DNA of 64,000 nucleotides, from assembly GCA_051453625.1 (NCBI GenBank), contig JBOZIK010000001.1, positions 154,701,118 through 154,765,117 of the forward strand, written 5' to 3'. The notes under the pieces are model-generated. The model worked only from the letters and a program-made list of their open reading frames with translations. It ran no database searches and was not told where the DNA came from. The first letter of the stretch is position 1. Each line of letters starts with the position of its first letter. The DNA is from Welwitschia mirabilis. Its lineage: Eukaryota; Gnetophyta; Gnetopsida; Welwitschiales. The position numbers were made by a program, and so were the translations under genes. Shown piece after piece: positions 11,047 through 23,388 of this stretch.

Positions 11047-12513
11047 CAAGATAGTACTTTTTTATTAATAATAAATGAAAAACAGCTATTACTCATTGAA
11101 AAGTTCCTAGAACACTAGATGAAGCCTTGTAAAATAAAGGCATAGATTTGTATGATTCCATTATTTTATCAATAGGAGATGATTTAGAGATTAAAGATAT
11201 GTCTACTCTAATAAAATGTTTAGGAAATAATGAAGATAAACCCTTATAATTTTTAATATATTTGAAATCATACCTTTATACCTTAGGAAAACTAATCATC
11301 CACTGTTTATTCCTAATCATGTTTAAGATGGATTTTATAGAGAATGCTTACAACTAGTTCTATAACTTACCTCATCATTCTATAGTAATTCAAGAAGAAA
11401 TAGAGAGTAATTTTCTTAAAAGATATCACTAATTCTAAGATCCAAAATCTTAGGGAAAAAATAATGAAATTGAAGTAATACAAGGAAGAAGACTACATCA
11501 CTACTTTTGACTGACTTTATTCCTATATCCTACATTATCTAGTAAATGATATTAAAGATTAAAAGCTTATGGAATATTTTATGGAAATATTAAACCCTTC
11601 TATTAGGAAAATGATTCACTTCATCTATGGATGTGATGTAATGAATTTGCTAATTAGCTAGTATTGAGAAAAGCTAGAAAGTTTGTAGGAGTAGACAAAA
11701 ACTTGACAAACTAATAAGGGTGATGTATCAAAATTAGAAGAGCCATTAAAGTAGGAATGCAGTGTAAGGATTAATGAGGAAATGGCTATAGTAGATCAAA
11801 TACTAGAAGAAGCCTTGAAAGAAATAACCTTAGCATTAAAAGAGATGATAGTTACTTTGGATGGAATAAAAAATAACAAGAAAGAAGCATCATCTTATAA
11901 TGATGCAAAAACTAAAATTAATAAATTCTTGTTAAGTAACTAGTCATAATGTGTATTAATATCCTATCCTTCCATTTTGGTAAAACTCAGTTTCTAAGGA
12001 ACTATTTACCTTGAACCAAACTATGGCTAGTTCTGTCAACTAGTTACCAAGATAGTTTACAAGAACAAATCATAGAATATTTTAGAGCCCATTTGGATCA
12101 AGATTTTATAATAATTAGAGTGGTGATTTTTCACCTCAAAATAAATGAAAAAATTAAAATTATGATGTAGTTGTAAACGTTCGTTTTTTACCTTTAAATC
12201 AGCACATTACTTTAGAGACAATGTAACACATGTTAGAGATACAGTTTGAAAATATTCATACTACAACTGATTCAACAAATAAAGCCTTAAATAAATTGAT
12301 ATGCTTGATGTAGAAAATAATCTATTCCATTATATGTCAATCTTTGTCTTTCAATCCAGAGCCAAATCTACACCAAATTCTAGATTCTAAAGTAGTATTA
12401 AGAAGTGGAGTAGGAATGGATGTACAAAATAGAATTGAATCACATGTCAAGAAGTTAGATAATTACAGTGATTAATTAAAATGATAACAACCATAATAGG
12501 TTAAGGATAGCAC
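11047..12513 (+). pseudogene. Gypsy 1 gag, first copy, to the 602-N gap
   Basis: Resumes right after copia 1. The stretch about 11300-11420 reads KMDFIENAYN*FYNLPHHSI then EEIESNFLKRYH. This fits the gypsy gag capsid pattern (hydrophobic segment, A-x-x-W-x-x-x-L...SI..W.E....FL.RF). Later parts, to 12513, show no strong motif and are assigned by position and by being duplicated at 14281-14686. Bases 12115-12513 are the start of the duplicated unit. Confidence 0.55.
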
Positions 12514-14280
12514 NNNNNNNNNNNNNNNNNNNNNNNNNNNNNNNNNNNNNNNNNNNNNNNNNNNNNNNNNNNNNNNNNNNNNNNNNNNNNNNNNNNNNNN
12601 NNNNNNNNNNNNNNNNNNNNNNNNNNNNNNNNNNNNNNNNNNNNNNNNNNNNNNNNNNNNNNNNNNNNNNNNNNNNNNNNNNNNNNNNNNNNNNNNNNNN
12701 NNNNNNNNNNNNNNNNNNNNNNNNNNNNNNNNNNNNNNNNNNNNNNNNNNNNNNNNNNNNNNNNNNNNNNNNNNNNNNNNNNNNNNNNNNNNNNNNNNNN
12801 NNNNNNNNNNNNNNNNNNNNNNNNNNNNNNNNNNNNNNNNNNNNNNNNNNNNNNNNNNNNNNNNNNNNNNNNNNNNNNNNNNNNNNNNNNNNNNNNNNNN
12901 NNNNNNNNNNNNNNNNNNNNNNNNNNNNNNNNNNNNNNNNNNNNNNNNNNNNNNNNNNNNNNNNNNNNNNNNNNNNNNNNNNNNNNNNNNNNNNNNNNNN
13001 NNNNNNNNNNNNNNNNNNNNNNNNNNNNNNNNNNNNNNNNNNNNNNNNNNNNNNNNNNNNNNNNNNNNNNNNNNNNNNNNNNNNNNNNNNNNNNNNNNNN
13101 NNNNNNNNNNNNNNNATAGAATAAGTAAAATGATAAATATTTAAACAAAGATCTTTTAGTCTTACTTGAAAGGCTATAATTACAATGTTACTCTACAGGT
13201 TGTGGAAGAAAAATAAAAAATATGAAAATGTCTTTAAGGATTTGATTAATAAAAATAAGAAAAGAAAATTACTAAAAAAATTTCTATTTAGCAGATCAAT
13301 GATTTTTAAAACTTAGCTAATAAAGTAAAAAGTACATGGATCTAGAAACTACTATATTAATAGTCACTCTAGAAGGTAATTTTTGACTTCTTCATTATTT
13401 GATTGATTTGGGTGCTAGTGTACATCTCATGTTCAAACATATTATGCGATGCTTAAAATTACAAGATAAGTTAGCACAAACTAACATTGTGCTGATGAGT
13501 TATTAAAATGGACCATAGGATATTGAAAAATTTAGTGGTCCAAGTTGAAATAGGTTACTAGCCTACTGATTTTATTATTCTTAAGATTGCTAGAAGTAAT
13601 AGTTACCCCTTAGTTTTAGGATAGGCTTAGTTTTAGGATAGGCTTAGTTAGTAGCTACACATGGAGTAATTAACATAATGAGCATTATTCTAATCCTATA
13701 ATTTAGTAGTGATATATTTGATGATTATACTAAAACATATATGATCTGGGATGATGAAGATTTGGATGGTATTATCAACATGAGTTTGGTCAATATAATT
13801 AACCTAATATCATCTAAAATAGCAAATGAAATCATTTTAGTTTTAAATTTAAATCACTTACATTTTTAACTAAAAAAATATTTATTATTTAAATAATCCC
13901 TTACTTCATCTAATTTCTATGATTTAAATGAGGATCTGGTAACAGGTACACAATATTTTAGGGGAAAGGAAGTAATTGAGAACATAAGTGAATAAGGAGT
14001 TGAGAATTTTAAGGAGTAATAATTATCTTTTAAGTGAGAATGAGTAAGCAAAATTAACTACAATTAGTGAAAAGTATCCATTATGGTCCTTGTAATACAA
14101 ATAATTAGCTTTAAACCTAAAGTATATGTTGATGAAAAGATATAATATTTAAATTTAANNNNNNNNNNACTAGGGAAAAGTTAACTAAACAGTAAGAGAG
14201 AAAGTTAATTGAAATATTATGAAGGAAACTTAAAGCCTATGCATGAATCCATCATGATCTTATTAGCGTTTCATGACAAA
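12115..14280 (+). repeat. Tandem gag/protease unit A in gypsy 1
   Basis: Starts near GTGATTTTTCACCTCAAAA (12123) and runs to about 14280, where the same sequence begins again as unit B. Shared blocks include AAATCAGCACATTACT.TAGAG, GATAAATATTTAAACAAAGA, GTGGTCCAAGTTGAAATAGG and AAAGCCTATGCATG. The 602-N gap (12514-13115) corresponds to only about 48 bases in unit B. A 17-bp local tandem repeat (TTAGTTTTAGGATAGGC) is seen only in this unit at about 13610-13643. Confidence 0.85.
13330..13720 (+). pseudogene. Gypsy 1 protease, copy A
   Basis: Retropepsin remnant: LIDLGASVHLM at about 13396-13428 keeps the catalytic DLGAS motif (13405-13419). It is followed by HIMRCLKLQDKLAQTNIV, IEKFSGPS (copy B: VVQVEIGYY) and a decayed YPLVLG. 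It belongs to the same fold as the DTG/DSG aspartic proteases that cut gag-pol. A local 17-bp duplication and stops follow. Confidence 0.75.
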
Positions 14281-15890
14281 ATTAAAGTGATGATTTTTCA
14301 CCTCAAAAGAAATACAAAAATCAAAATTATGATGCATTTATAAATGTTTCTTTTTTACCTTTAAATCAGCACATTACTCTAGAGACAATGCAACACACGT
14401 TAGAGACATAGTTTGGAAATATTCATAGTACAGTTAACAAGATAAATAAAAAATTAAATAAGTTGATAGACTTGATGTAGCAAATAGTCTACTCTAGCAC
14501 ATGTCAAAAAGAATCCTTGCCTTCCAATCTAGAGCCAAATCTACATCAAATTATAGATTCTAAAGTAGTGTCAAGAATAAGAGCAAGAGTGGATGCACAA
14601 AATAGGATTGAATCACATGTCGAGAAATTAGATAATGGTAATTATTAATCAAAATAATAGTAATCATAATAGGCTAAGGATAGCACATGTCTAGTCAAAC
14701 AGATCAGTCCCTTTTGAAATGAGATTAATAAAAATGATAAATATTTAAACAAAGATCTTTTACTCTTACTTTAAGATTCTACAATTCGAATTTCATTCTA
14801 TAGGCTTTTGAAGAAAAATTAAAAAAAATATGGAAAAGTCTTTAAGGATTTGGTTAAAAGAAATAATAAAAGAAAGTTATTAGAAAAGGTTTATTGTGTA
14901 AACTATTAATTTTTAGAGGTTAGCTAATAGAGTTAAGATACATGGATCTAGAAGTTGCTACATTAATAGCCACTTTAGGTGCTAGTATAAACTTCTTTAA
15001 ACTTCTTTATTATTTGATTAATTTGGGTGCTAGTATAAATCTCATACCTGAACATATTATGTAGTGCTTAAAATTGCAAGATAAGTTAGAATTAACTAAC
15101 ATTGTATTAAAGATAACTAAAGATTCATTAAAATGGACCATAAGAGTAATGAAAAATTTAGTGGTCCAAGTTGAAATAGGTTACTATCCTATTGATTTTA
15201 TTATTCTTAAGATTATAGGAAGTAATAGTTACCCCTTAGTTTTAGAATGGTCTCAGTTGGTATCTGCAATGGGGTAACCAATATAAGAAGTGGTGTTCTA
15301 AACCTATAATTTTAATGACATATTTAACGATGCTGCTAAAACATATATAAGCTAGGATGATGAAGATATAGAGGGTATTATCAACACTGATTTTGATCAA
15401 TGTATTTAACCTAATGTCATCTAAAATAGTAAATGAAATTATTTTAGTTTTAGATTTAAATCACTTACCTTTTTAACTCATAAAAGATTCATTATTACTT
15501 GAATAATCACTTAATTTATCTAATCCCTATGATTTGAATGAGGATCTAGTAGCATCTACACCATATTTTGTGGGAAAGAAAGTGATTGAGAACATAAGTA
15601 AATAAGAGTTGAGAATTTCAAGGAGTAACAATTATCTTTTAAGTGAAAGTTGGTAACCAACATCAACTACAACTAATGAGAAAAATCCATTATGGTCCTT
15701 GTAATGCAAATAATTAGCTTTTAACCTAAAGTATATTTTTATGAAAAGACATTACACTAAAACTTTAATTACTAGTGCAAAGTTAAGTAATTAGTAAAAG
15801 AGAAATTTGATTAGACTATTAAGAGAAAAGCTAAAGCCTATGCATGGACCCATGATGATCTTATAAGATTTTCATCAAAAAATTATGCAA
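14281..15890 (+). repeat. Tandem gag/protease unit B in gypsy 1
   Basis: Second copy of unit A (see 12115), without the large gap: about 1.6 kb. It leads directly into RT at about 15890, so B is the copy in normal position relative to pol. The two units differ at many sites, so the duplication is old and is not a simple assembly repeat. Confidence 0.85.
14940..15290 (+). pseudogene. Gypsy 1 protease, copy B
   Basis: The active-site loop reads INLGASINLIPEHIM, with NLGAS at 15020-15034: the catalytic aspartate is asparagine here, while copy A keeps it. The open stretch 15074-15277 (67 codons) continues as LQDKLELTNIVLKITKDSLK, VVQVEIGYYPIDFIILKI and SYPLVLEWSQLVSA, matching the C-terminal half of gypsy proteases (family ...FPVDFIVL...PIILGRPFLATA). 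Confidence 0.78.
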
Positions 15891-16582
15891 TACAAAATTT
15901 ACTTGGATGCAAACATCAAATGTATAAGATAGTCATAAAGAAGATTAAATAAAAAAGTTGTTAAGGATAAAATTATTCGACTTTTTAATGTAAGTATCAT
16001 CTATTTGCTTGCAAATAGTGAATGGGTAAGTCTTATAATGTTGTTCCCAAGAAAGGTAATAAATGATGAGCTTCTATTTGTTTTTGTAAGCTTAATCAAG
16101 CAACAAAAAAGGACCATTTTTCTTTATCATATATTGATAAAGTTTTAGATGAACAACAAGGCCATAATTATTACTATTTCTTGGATGATTATAGTGAATA
16201 TAATCAAATTTACATTTTTCTAAAAGATCAAAATTTAACTAGCTTTACTTCATCATTTAGCATGTATGCATTTCAATGTATGACTTTTGAATTATGCAAT
16301 GCTCTAGGTATGTTTGAAAGGATGATTCAAGGTATTTTTAAGAATGATTTAAGGTATTTTTATTGACTTTCTTAATAAATTTATAGAAGTATTTTTGGAT
16401 AAGTTTTAGTTTGAAATGATTCAGTTAATCAAGAATTGGAAAATCTAGGATTGATTTTAGTTAAGTGTATAGAGAATGGTCTCAATCTAAGTTGGGAAAA
16501 GTCATGCTTTATGATCACTAGGGAAGTAGTACTTAGACATATGATTTCCTGTACTGATATTAAGATGGACCCCTCTAAAATT
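15890..16582 (+). pseudogene. Gypsy 1 reverse transcriptase
   Basis: The open stretch 16181-16366 begins LDDYSEYNQIYIFLKDQ and continues TSFTSSFSMYAFQCMTFELC, matching the RT pattern FLDGYSGYNQI...EDQ.KTTFTCPFGTYAFRRMPFGLCNA. Upstream, KLNQATKKDHFFLSYIDKVL-like sequence is readable at about 16090-16145 with frame changes. The catalytic box reads FLDKF at 16392-16406 (family FMDDF), so the second aspartate is lost. A 10-N gap follows at 16583-16592. Confidence 0.82.
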
Positions 16583-16592
16583 NNNNNNNNNN

Positions 16593-17210
16593 TCATTCAG
16601 AATTTTTAAATATCTTTCAACATTAAACAATTACAATCTTTTCTTAGTCACTCTAGATTTTATCATCATTTTATTGAGGGTTATTCGAAATTATGTAGGA
16701 TTTTGTACCTTTTGTTGAAAAAAGACGCTCCATATTTTTGGACTAAAAATTATTAATGAGCCTTTGAGAATGCAAAAGTTAAATTGATTTTAACCCTAAT
16801 TATTTAGGATTCTAATTAAAATTATCGTTTTGAATTAATGATTAATGCTAGTAATTATTTAGTTTCTATTATTTTTAATTAAAAAACAAATAAAAAACAC
16901 TATGTGAATAATTATTTCTGATTCCATTTAAATGATTTCTAGTGTAATTACTTAACCATGAAAAGAGAAATGCTTATTGTTGTATTGTTTCTTAAAAAAT
17001 TTCAACATTATCTTATGGGTTTTTATATTGATGTCTATATAGATCATGCTACATTAAAGTGCATGTTATCTAAACCCCTCTTTAACTCTGTGTATTTTTT
17101 TTTTTTGATCTTTCTTCTCTAAGAGTTTTACATTATAATTATTAATTTAAAAGTTAAAAATTTTATTGCTAACCACTTTTCACATTTACTTGTTTAGCAT
17201 GATAAAGATT
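16593..17210 (+). pseudogene. Gypsy 1 RT thumb and RNase H
   Basis: SFLSHSRFYHHFIEGYSKLC-type sequence (about 16635-16700, family SFLGHAGFYRRFIKDFSKIA) leads to RNase H: FELMINASNYLVSIIFN (about 16835-16885; family FELMCDASDYAVGAVL, catalytic D replaced by N), MKREMLIVVLFLKKFQHYLM (about 16960-17020; family TEKELLAVVFALEKFRSYL), YIDHATLKCML (about 17036-17070) and FIANHFSHLL (about 17160-17190, family VADHLSRL). Confidence 0.8.
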
Positions 17211-17269
17211 ATTAGGATGACTCTTTTGAATATTTTTCAGATAAAGAAATCTTTCATGTTCATTCTTGC

Positions 17270-18480
17270 TAATGATCTTGTATGTAACACCTAAATAGTG
17301 GTCTACCCTTAAAAAGAGAGTGTTCTTACATTAAATCAATAATTACTATTAGGTATCCCCATATCTTTTTAAGAGATGTACTAATAACATAATTAGATAA
17401 TGTGTGTTGGAATGGAGTAAAAGGAAGTCTTGAATTATGTCATGATGGAAGAGATATAAGGCCATTTTTATAGTATAAAAATAACAATTAAGGTATTACA
17501 TGAAGGTGTATATGAGCCAAATATTTTAAAAATGCTTATGATTTTATCAGGAAATGTGATAAGTGTTAAAGATAAGGAAGTCAAATTCCACTCTAGTTAA
17601 TTTTGAAGGGTGAATCTTCTCATTATTGGAAAATAAATTTTGAAAAACCCATAAAACCTTTATCTCATGAAAAATCATATATTGTAATGGTATTTAACTA
17701 TGTGACATGATGGATTTAGGCTATTACAATAGTCAAAAATGATGGAAAAATAGTTTACAAATTTCTTAAAAGTCATATGCCAGTAAGATTTGAGTTTTTT
17801 AGAATTCTAATTTCTTATCAATAAATGCATTTTCTTAATAACATGATGAGAAAATTAAAAACTTCAAATGGAATTAACCATATAGTTACAAATGCATATT
17901 AACCTCAAACAAATGGACTACTTAAAAGAAAAAATATAGAGATTAAGAAAATGTTAGCCAATGTCATGTGATCAATACATATAAGACTAGTTAAAGTGAC
18001 AAATTAGATGAAGTACTTTAGTCTTATTAAACAACTCATTAAAATGTTTTGGACTATACACTGTATGCATTGGCCTATGAAAAACAATGTTTTTACTAGT
18101 TGAAGTTAATTTTTGATCTTTAAAATCCATTACTTATTGCAACTCTAGAAATCATTTGATAAATGTCAATTAAAGGATAGATCAACATAATCATTTGGAT
18201 GAGCAAAGAATATAATTAGTAAATAGGCAACTTATGATGAAGGCACAAATGAAATGTGAACATGATAATAGGTTACATACGAAAATTTTTAATAAAGGTG
18301 ATTATGTTCTTCTATTTGATTTAAGGTTAAGACACATTCATAATAAACTAGACTCAAGTTGGCAAGCCCATTTTCAGATTATAAGCAACATTCTAATTAA
18401 TTAATTTCACTTGAAAATTTGGATGGGAATGGTACTTTTACAATGAATGATCAATGCTTAAGACCTTATTATCCTCATGA
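17270..18480 (+). pseudogene. Gypsy 1 integrase
   Basis: Continuous with RNase H. KVLHEGVYEPNI at about 17490-17525 matches the zinc-binding region (VLH.GYYWPT). The core is badly decayed, but an HINLKQMDYL region (about 17895-17930) corresponds to YHPQTNGQAE. The C-terminal part is clearer: GDYVLLFDLRLRHIHNKLDS at about 18299-18358 then SWQAHFQI, matching [20 protein letters not shown].GPF, the end of Athila/Tat-like integrases. No host gene resembles this order. Confidence 0.76.
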
Positions 18481-21400
18481 TATTATAAAGAAATCATTAT
18501 ATGTAATAGAGGTAATCTCTCTCAATGAGTTATAACATGCACCATTACATCCATCATTCATTATCATTTAATTTTGTATTTAATTTAGTTGTATTATAGA
18601 TAACATAACTATTATATATATGAAATAAAATAATGATTTTTCCAACTTTATGTAATATGCTATTGCATCATAAGGTTGGCCATGTTTTTAAGGATTTGTA
18701 AGAAAATAAAATGGTACAAAAGAATAGAAACATTATGAAACACACAAAGGTTACATTGTTCATTTGATGCCCGTTTTTCAATACTACCATGATAACTTTA
18801 ATCTTTTAGGTCTATCATCTAAGGTTCTAGAGTTAAACTATCTAATGTTTCTTAACGTATTAACATCTAAGAATGTTTTGATATGGTTTAAAACTCCATG
18901 AGGAGGAATTCCAAGGTCTAAGTTGATGTTGTATCATCTATTGAGAGCAGAGTTGGTGGTAATTTGTTTGTTCTATCTAGGGAGTACAACTAATGTGATG
19001 CTATGTCAAACTTTATAATGCACATGTCAATCTTATCTAAAAAATTATAAAACTAAATCATCACAATAAATACCCAGATAAAGAAACTTCTATAGTATGA
19101 AATCATCATATCCCATCTCTTTATGGTCACCCTATGTATTTTTTCTTTCTATATAAATTTAGAGATTACCATATGTTGTAAGTATTTCTTTTTATTAAAG
19201 TTAAAACTCATTAATGCATTCCTATTATGGGTGGTTGAAAATTTTTTAGTTTCTTAAGCTTACAACACCTCTCATCTTTAATTTACTAAATGGTTCATAA
19301 GTATAATAAGATTGTTGAGGTTTTAGCCATTTACTCATCTTGAATTTTGACATTCCATTTAATAAACAAGGATCTAGATCCAAGGTTTTATTATTTATTA
19401 GATAAAAAGGATTTTTATAGCACTCACTAGAATGTTATTTAACTAGAGAAGAGGATAAAATCAATATCCTCTAATTTATAGATTATAGAAATGATTAAAG
19501 AGAAATTACATGATATAGTACAATTTTTGGGTTTGTAGCAATATCATCAAGAGGTAATTATATTCTCTATTATCTACCAATAAAGCACATATTAAGGGAA
19601 TGAACATCTAATAATAGGTATTAGTTTTATGAAGTTTTACTAGAGCATTATCAATTTTTTTGGCAAACTTCCATATAAATTAACAAAAGTAACTAGTACA
19701 CCTACACTTTTTTGAATGATTTTTATATGAAATAATTGTGTATAATTATTCCAACTTCAAAGGTATAAATTTATGACATATGTCCATATAAATTTGTATA
19801 ATTTTTACATATGAAAAATTTAAAATACATACATCTATTTAATCATAGCAAAATAATCCCTCAACTAAGTATCATACCCATGCAGTCTCTTTTTCTCTCT
19901 TCACATGCATGCAAACTTTTTTTTTTTGTAATTGTTGTTTTATTATTTTAATTGCTCATATATTATACTAAACTTCTTAAATAATTTAAATCATAGAGGG
20001 TTTAGCTAAAGCCACTTTTACTTGTGCTTTATCTACTTACATTCATTCTAATTCATGATTTCTAGTAATTTAAGGTAATAATTTCTTCCTTTTCATTATC
20101 ATTATTCAACATAATTGTAATAGCATATTTAGGATTTTCAGTTTTTAATTTTCATAACAAATTCCTTTTTCATACTCTTTATGTTACACATTCATTCTTC
20201 TTTTCATATGAATTAAAACCAAATTTTAGCCTATGAATGTGTGTATTTTTAAAGCCCTACTATTGACTATAAAATTTTTCTCACTTCCTTACATGGATAT
20301 TTATACAAGAGATTTTATGCCTATTATATTTAATTTTTAAGATAAATTTTTAACATAGGGGGATAGCTCATATAAGGATGCATGCTATTCTAATGCATTT
20401 TATTCCTTCTTCTCCTGATATTGTTCTATTTGAATAAAATTGTGTTGTAGGACGTATTTGGTTTCTGCTTAGGCCTAGTAGTACAATGTGAAAAACTAAT
20501 AGTTTAGAATTCTAAATCATAAGAGTATGTCAAAATCTAGTTTTTAAACCTTTCATTGGCCCTTACACTTACACTTAGGGATAACATAATCATTGGCTCA
20601 AATAACCTAGGTTATTAACATGACCTCAAAGAATTAAAAGAAAAGAAATAAGACTTTTAGAAATAAAATGAGTTTAAATACTTTTTGGAGCTTTAAATAG
20701 ATTTAATAAAAAAGATAAAATGTAGAGTGTAGAGATATCATCAAATATGTCCAAAGAAAAGTCCCTAAAAAACATCATATCATTACTAATCAGTTGAAAG
20801 AGAAACAACATGTTATTAAAGAGTAAAGAAAGAACCAAAAGGCTATAAATGACTAAAAATTAAGTTAAGAAAAGCCAATAGTTCATAGTAAGTAGTAGGA
20901 AAAGGAGCTGCTTATAACTAATTCCCTACCTCATTCCTTACATCTCCTCAATCCTAGTTTAAGGATTACCAAAAGTTAATCTTCTTCCCCTAGAAACAAA
21001 ACTTAGGGAAATGATACTAGTATAGATGATTGATAATAGGTTGTTATTCAGCATGATAATTTAAAGGAAATTTTAGTAGAAACTTTTAAATATTTAAATC
21101 ATATTGGGTTACCAAACTTAGCTAAGGAAGAAATGCAAACTAAGAAGAAAAAGATTAAATCCAGAAACAATTCTGAGAAATCATCAAAGAAATGTTATGA
21201 GCATATGAGAACAATTAAGTAGAAAACATAAGTCAAAGATAATTACAAAATCAATAGTAAAATAAAAAAACATTAGTTCCTATGAAGAGAGTCTCTAACG
21301 CTAAGGCTAAAATATACCTATAATAAGCAAAAGTAGAGACTTTGCTCAATAGATAGGTTTAACTTAAAACTGAATAGGGATAATAAGACTAAGATCAAGA

Positions 21401-22471
21401 AATAGTTATGCTACCAGAAGTTGAGATAACAATGCAAGGAAAAATCCAATAATTAGTTAACATCACTAACGGATGAGCAAATATATCTTGTATGATTTAT
21501 TAGAAATTTATAAAAGAAATAAATATGTTTTCATTATTTTATTAGCTTTTCCAATTCATTTGTATCTCTTATTAATGTGAATACTTCCCCTAAAAAGTAA
21601 AATAGTTTCATGTTAGCCTTAAATTAAAGACTTGATTTCCCACTATTGAAAATGTGAAAGAAGTTCTTTTTACTTTTGTTTAAAAATTAATAATAATGCT
21701 ATATGATAATTTCCCAATTTAGGAGAAAAGATGATTTAGTATAGAATCAAGAGATTCACTATTGCATCTAAGAATAAAGGTCCTTTTAAGTCCTATGCAT
21801 TGCAAACTCTAAAAGATCATAAATGAATGTGCTAAATCCACTTTCGAGAATTTTACTACAAGGGTTAAAAAATAATTTATTAGGTATGTCACAAATATTT
21901 CAAGAAATAATTTATCACATGGAGATATGTGTGAAGATCTTAGATGGAATTTAGGTAACTTTATCATACTTTATTTTTAAAAGGATCAAGAATCTTATTA
22001 ATTCTTTAAAAATGAGTTATCTACATTTCTCTTTCTTAATTCATAAGATTTTTCATCCCCAAAATCTCAGTATTCCATAAGGTATATATTATCTTCAAAA
22101 ATACAATTTAAATGATCACTTACTAGAGTTGTTTGATTTGAATCTGGATGGTTTAAAAAATAATTTAGCTTCAAAAATCCTAAAAGTGACATTAACACGA
22201 CATCTAGTAGTTAACATTGATCATTTTCAAAACCATTAAAGGATATTAAGAAGTTTAAAATATTTTAATTAAGGATTTAACCTAAGTAAAATTTTTACAA
22301 ATGGATACTTAGAATTATTTGATTATCGAATAGTATTGATTAAAAATAGGAGGGATGAGATTATTACTTTAAAGAATGAGGTTTATTCTCTTTGATTAAG
22401 TTGAATTAGAAGTACTTCAAATGATTAATTTAACCTAGATCAATTATTAAATCTGATGGATTTAAATAAAT
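18480..22471 (+). other. Gypsy 1 3' region with unassigned coding-like remnants
   Basis: About 4 kb between integrase and PPT. Two stretches look coding-like on the + strand: about 20985-21180 (reading QHDNLKEILVETFKYLNHIG near 21045-21105, then LPNLAKEEMQTKKKKIKSRN) and about 21740-22260 (IKRFTIASKNKGPFKSYALQ near 21745-21804; GLKNNLASKIL near 22155). I do not recognise either. Bases 18750-20900 are AT-rich with nothing I can name. Extra ORFs after pol are known from Athila and Tat elements, so these could be remnants of one; that is inference. Confidence 0.4.
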
Positions 22472-22488
22472 GAACGGGCCGAGGGCTA
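22472..22488 (+). other. Polypurine tract of gypsy 1
   Basis: GAACGGGCCGAGGGCTA lies directly before the 3' LTR start TGTT. Gypsy 2 has GTAGAGGGCTA in the same place before TGTTG, so GAGGGCTA is shared. It is one of the few G-rich spots in the window. Confidence 0.6.
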
Positions 22489-23388
22489 TGTTATAGCCTA
22501 ATTCTATACATTTTTTATGCTCATTTTTTGTCTAGCTATGATAATTTTTTAAGATATTTTAGTAATATTTAGAACTATGTTTTCAAATAATATTTTTAAT
22601 TTTAAATGTGCCTTATATCAAGATTTAACATATGTTTCTTATATAGCGTGTTGCATTGGGGTTTACATGTACAAGAGTCATGTAGGACATATTAGGAAAA
22701 AAAAATTTGTTTTAGACATGTGATAGATAGTTATTAGCTATAAGATTGAATCCATTTTATTATCTAAGCCTAATGGTTTTTGGAGGGGAAAAAAAGGGAT
22801 GATGTAAGCATTCTTGACATTAATCTTCTTTAGTGATAGGAACAAGGTTGTTAACAAAAAACTCATTTCTAGACTTCTTGATCTTGTTTCTTAGTCTATT
22901 ATTATTTTAGTATTATTATTTTAAATTTATTTTATTAACAAGCTCTTAAATTTAAAAATGAATTATTAGATTCTATTAATACTAATTATAGCAGCATTAT
23001 GGAAACTTATTTCTATTTGTTTTGCTATACTTCATCATTGATAACATTATAGGTTTTAACTTGTACTGTTATTTGTAATGAAGTAAGATTGGTACAAAAA
23101 TCTTAATAGCAATTAGAGATTTACATTATTATTTTCTCTAAATTCATTCTAGTTAGAATTAGGATTTAAAGGTTAAATATAGAATTTATACATTTGTTAT
23201 GATTAGGATTAATATTTAAAAGTTAAAACTAGTATTTAGACTCTTATTATGGCAATGTATACATTTGTAGATCTTCTAAATATTAATCAAACATTTTATT
23301 ATAAAATCTCTTCATTGTGCTACCTCCATAGGAATAATAACTTGGGATTCGAAAGAAAGACCCAAGAGAGTGAAATGGTGTTTTCTTA
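22489..23388 (+). repeat. 3' LTR of gypsy 1
   Basis: Partner of 1259-2076. It begins TGTTATAGCC and ends TTTTCTTA next to AAGTG; the CA terminus appears as TA. It contains about 30 bp of extra sequence near its end compared with the 5' copy. Confidence 0.75.

Larger units (their letters stand above)
1259..23388 (+). mobile_element. Ty3/gypsy element 1 (Athila/Tat-like), nested and decayed
   Basis: A complete but dead LTR retrotransposon: 5' LTR 1259-2076, PBS about 2081-2097, gag (interrupted by copia 1), a duplicated gag/protease segment, RT, RNase H, integrase, a 4-kb 3' region, a purine-rich tract 22472-22488 and 3' LTR 22489-23388. Without copia 1 and the runs of N it is about 13 kb. Domain order gag-protease-RT-RNase H-integrase defines Ty3/gypsy. 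The PBS and the retropepsin form DLGAS with following methionine/proline-rich context point to the Athila/Tat branch; that lineage call is inferred. It interrupts a LINE RT gene with an AAGTG duplication. Confidence 0.8.

Noticed and set aside
2481-11051. Target-site duplication for copia 1
   Set aside because: TAATA on the left and CAAGA on the right do not match; TAATA does occur at 11066-11070 but outside the LTR homology.
12501-13148. Long open frames consisting mostly of N (also 30001-30538, 44527-45282, 46677-47277)
   Set aside because: They are open only because N cannot encode a stop; no real codons support them, except the gag ends at both sides of 46691-47202, which are annotated as gypsy 2 gag.
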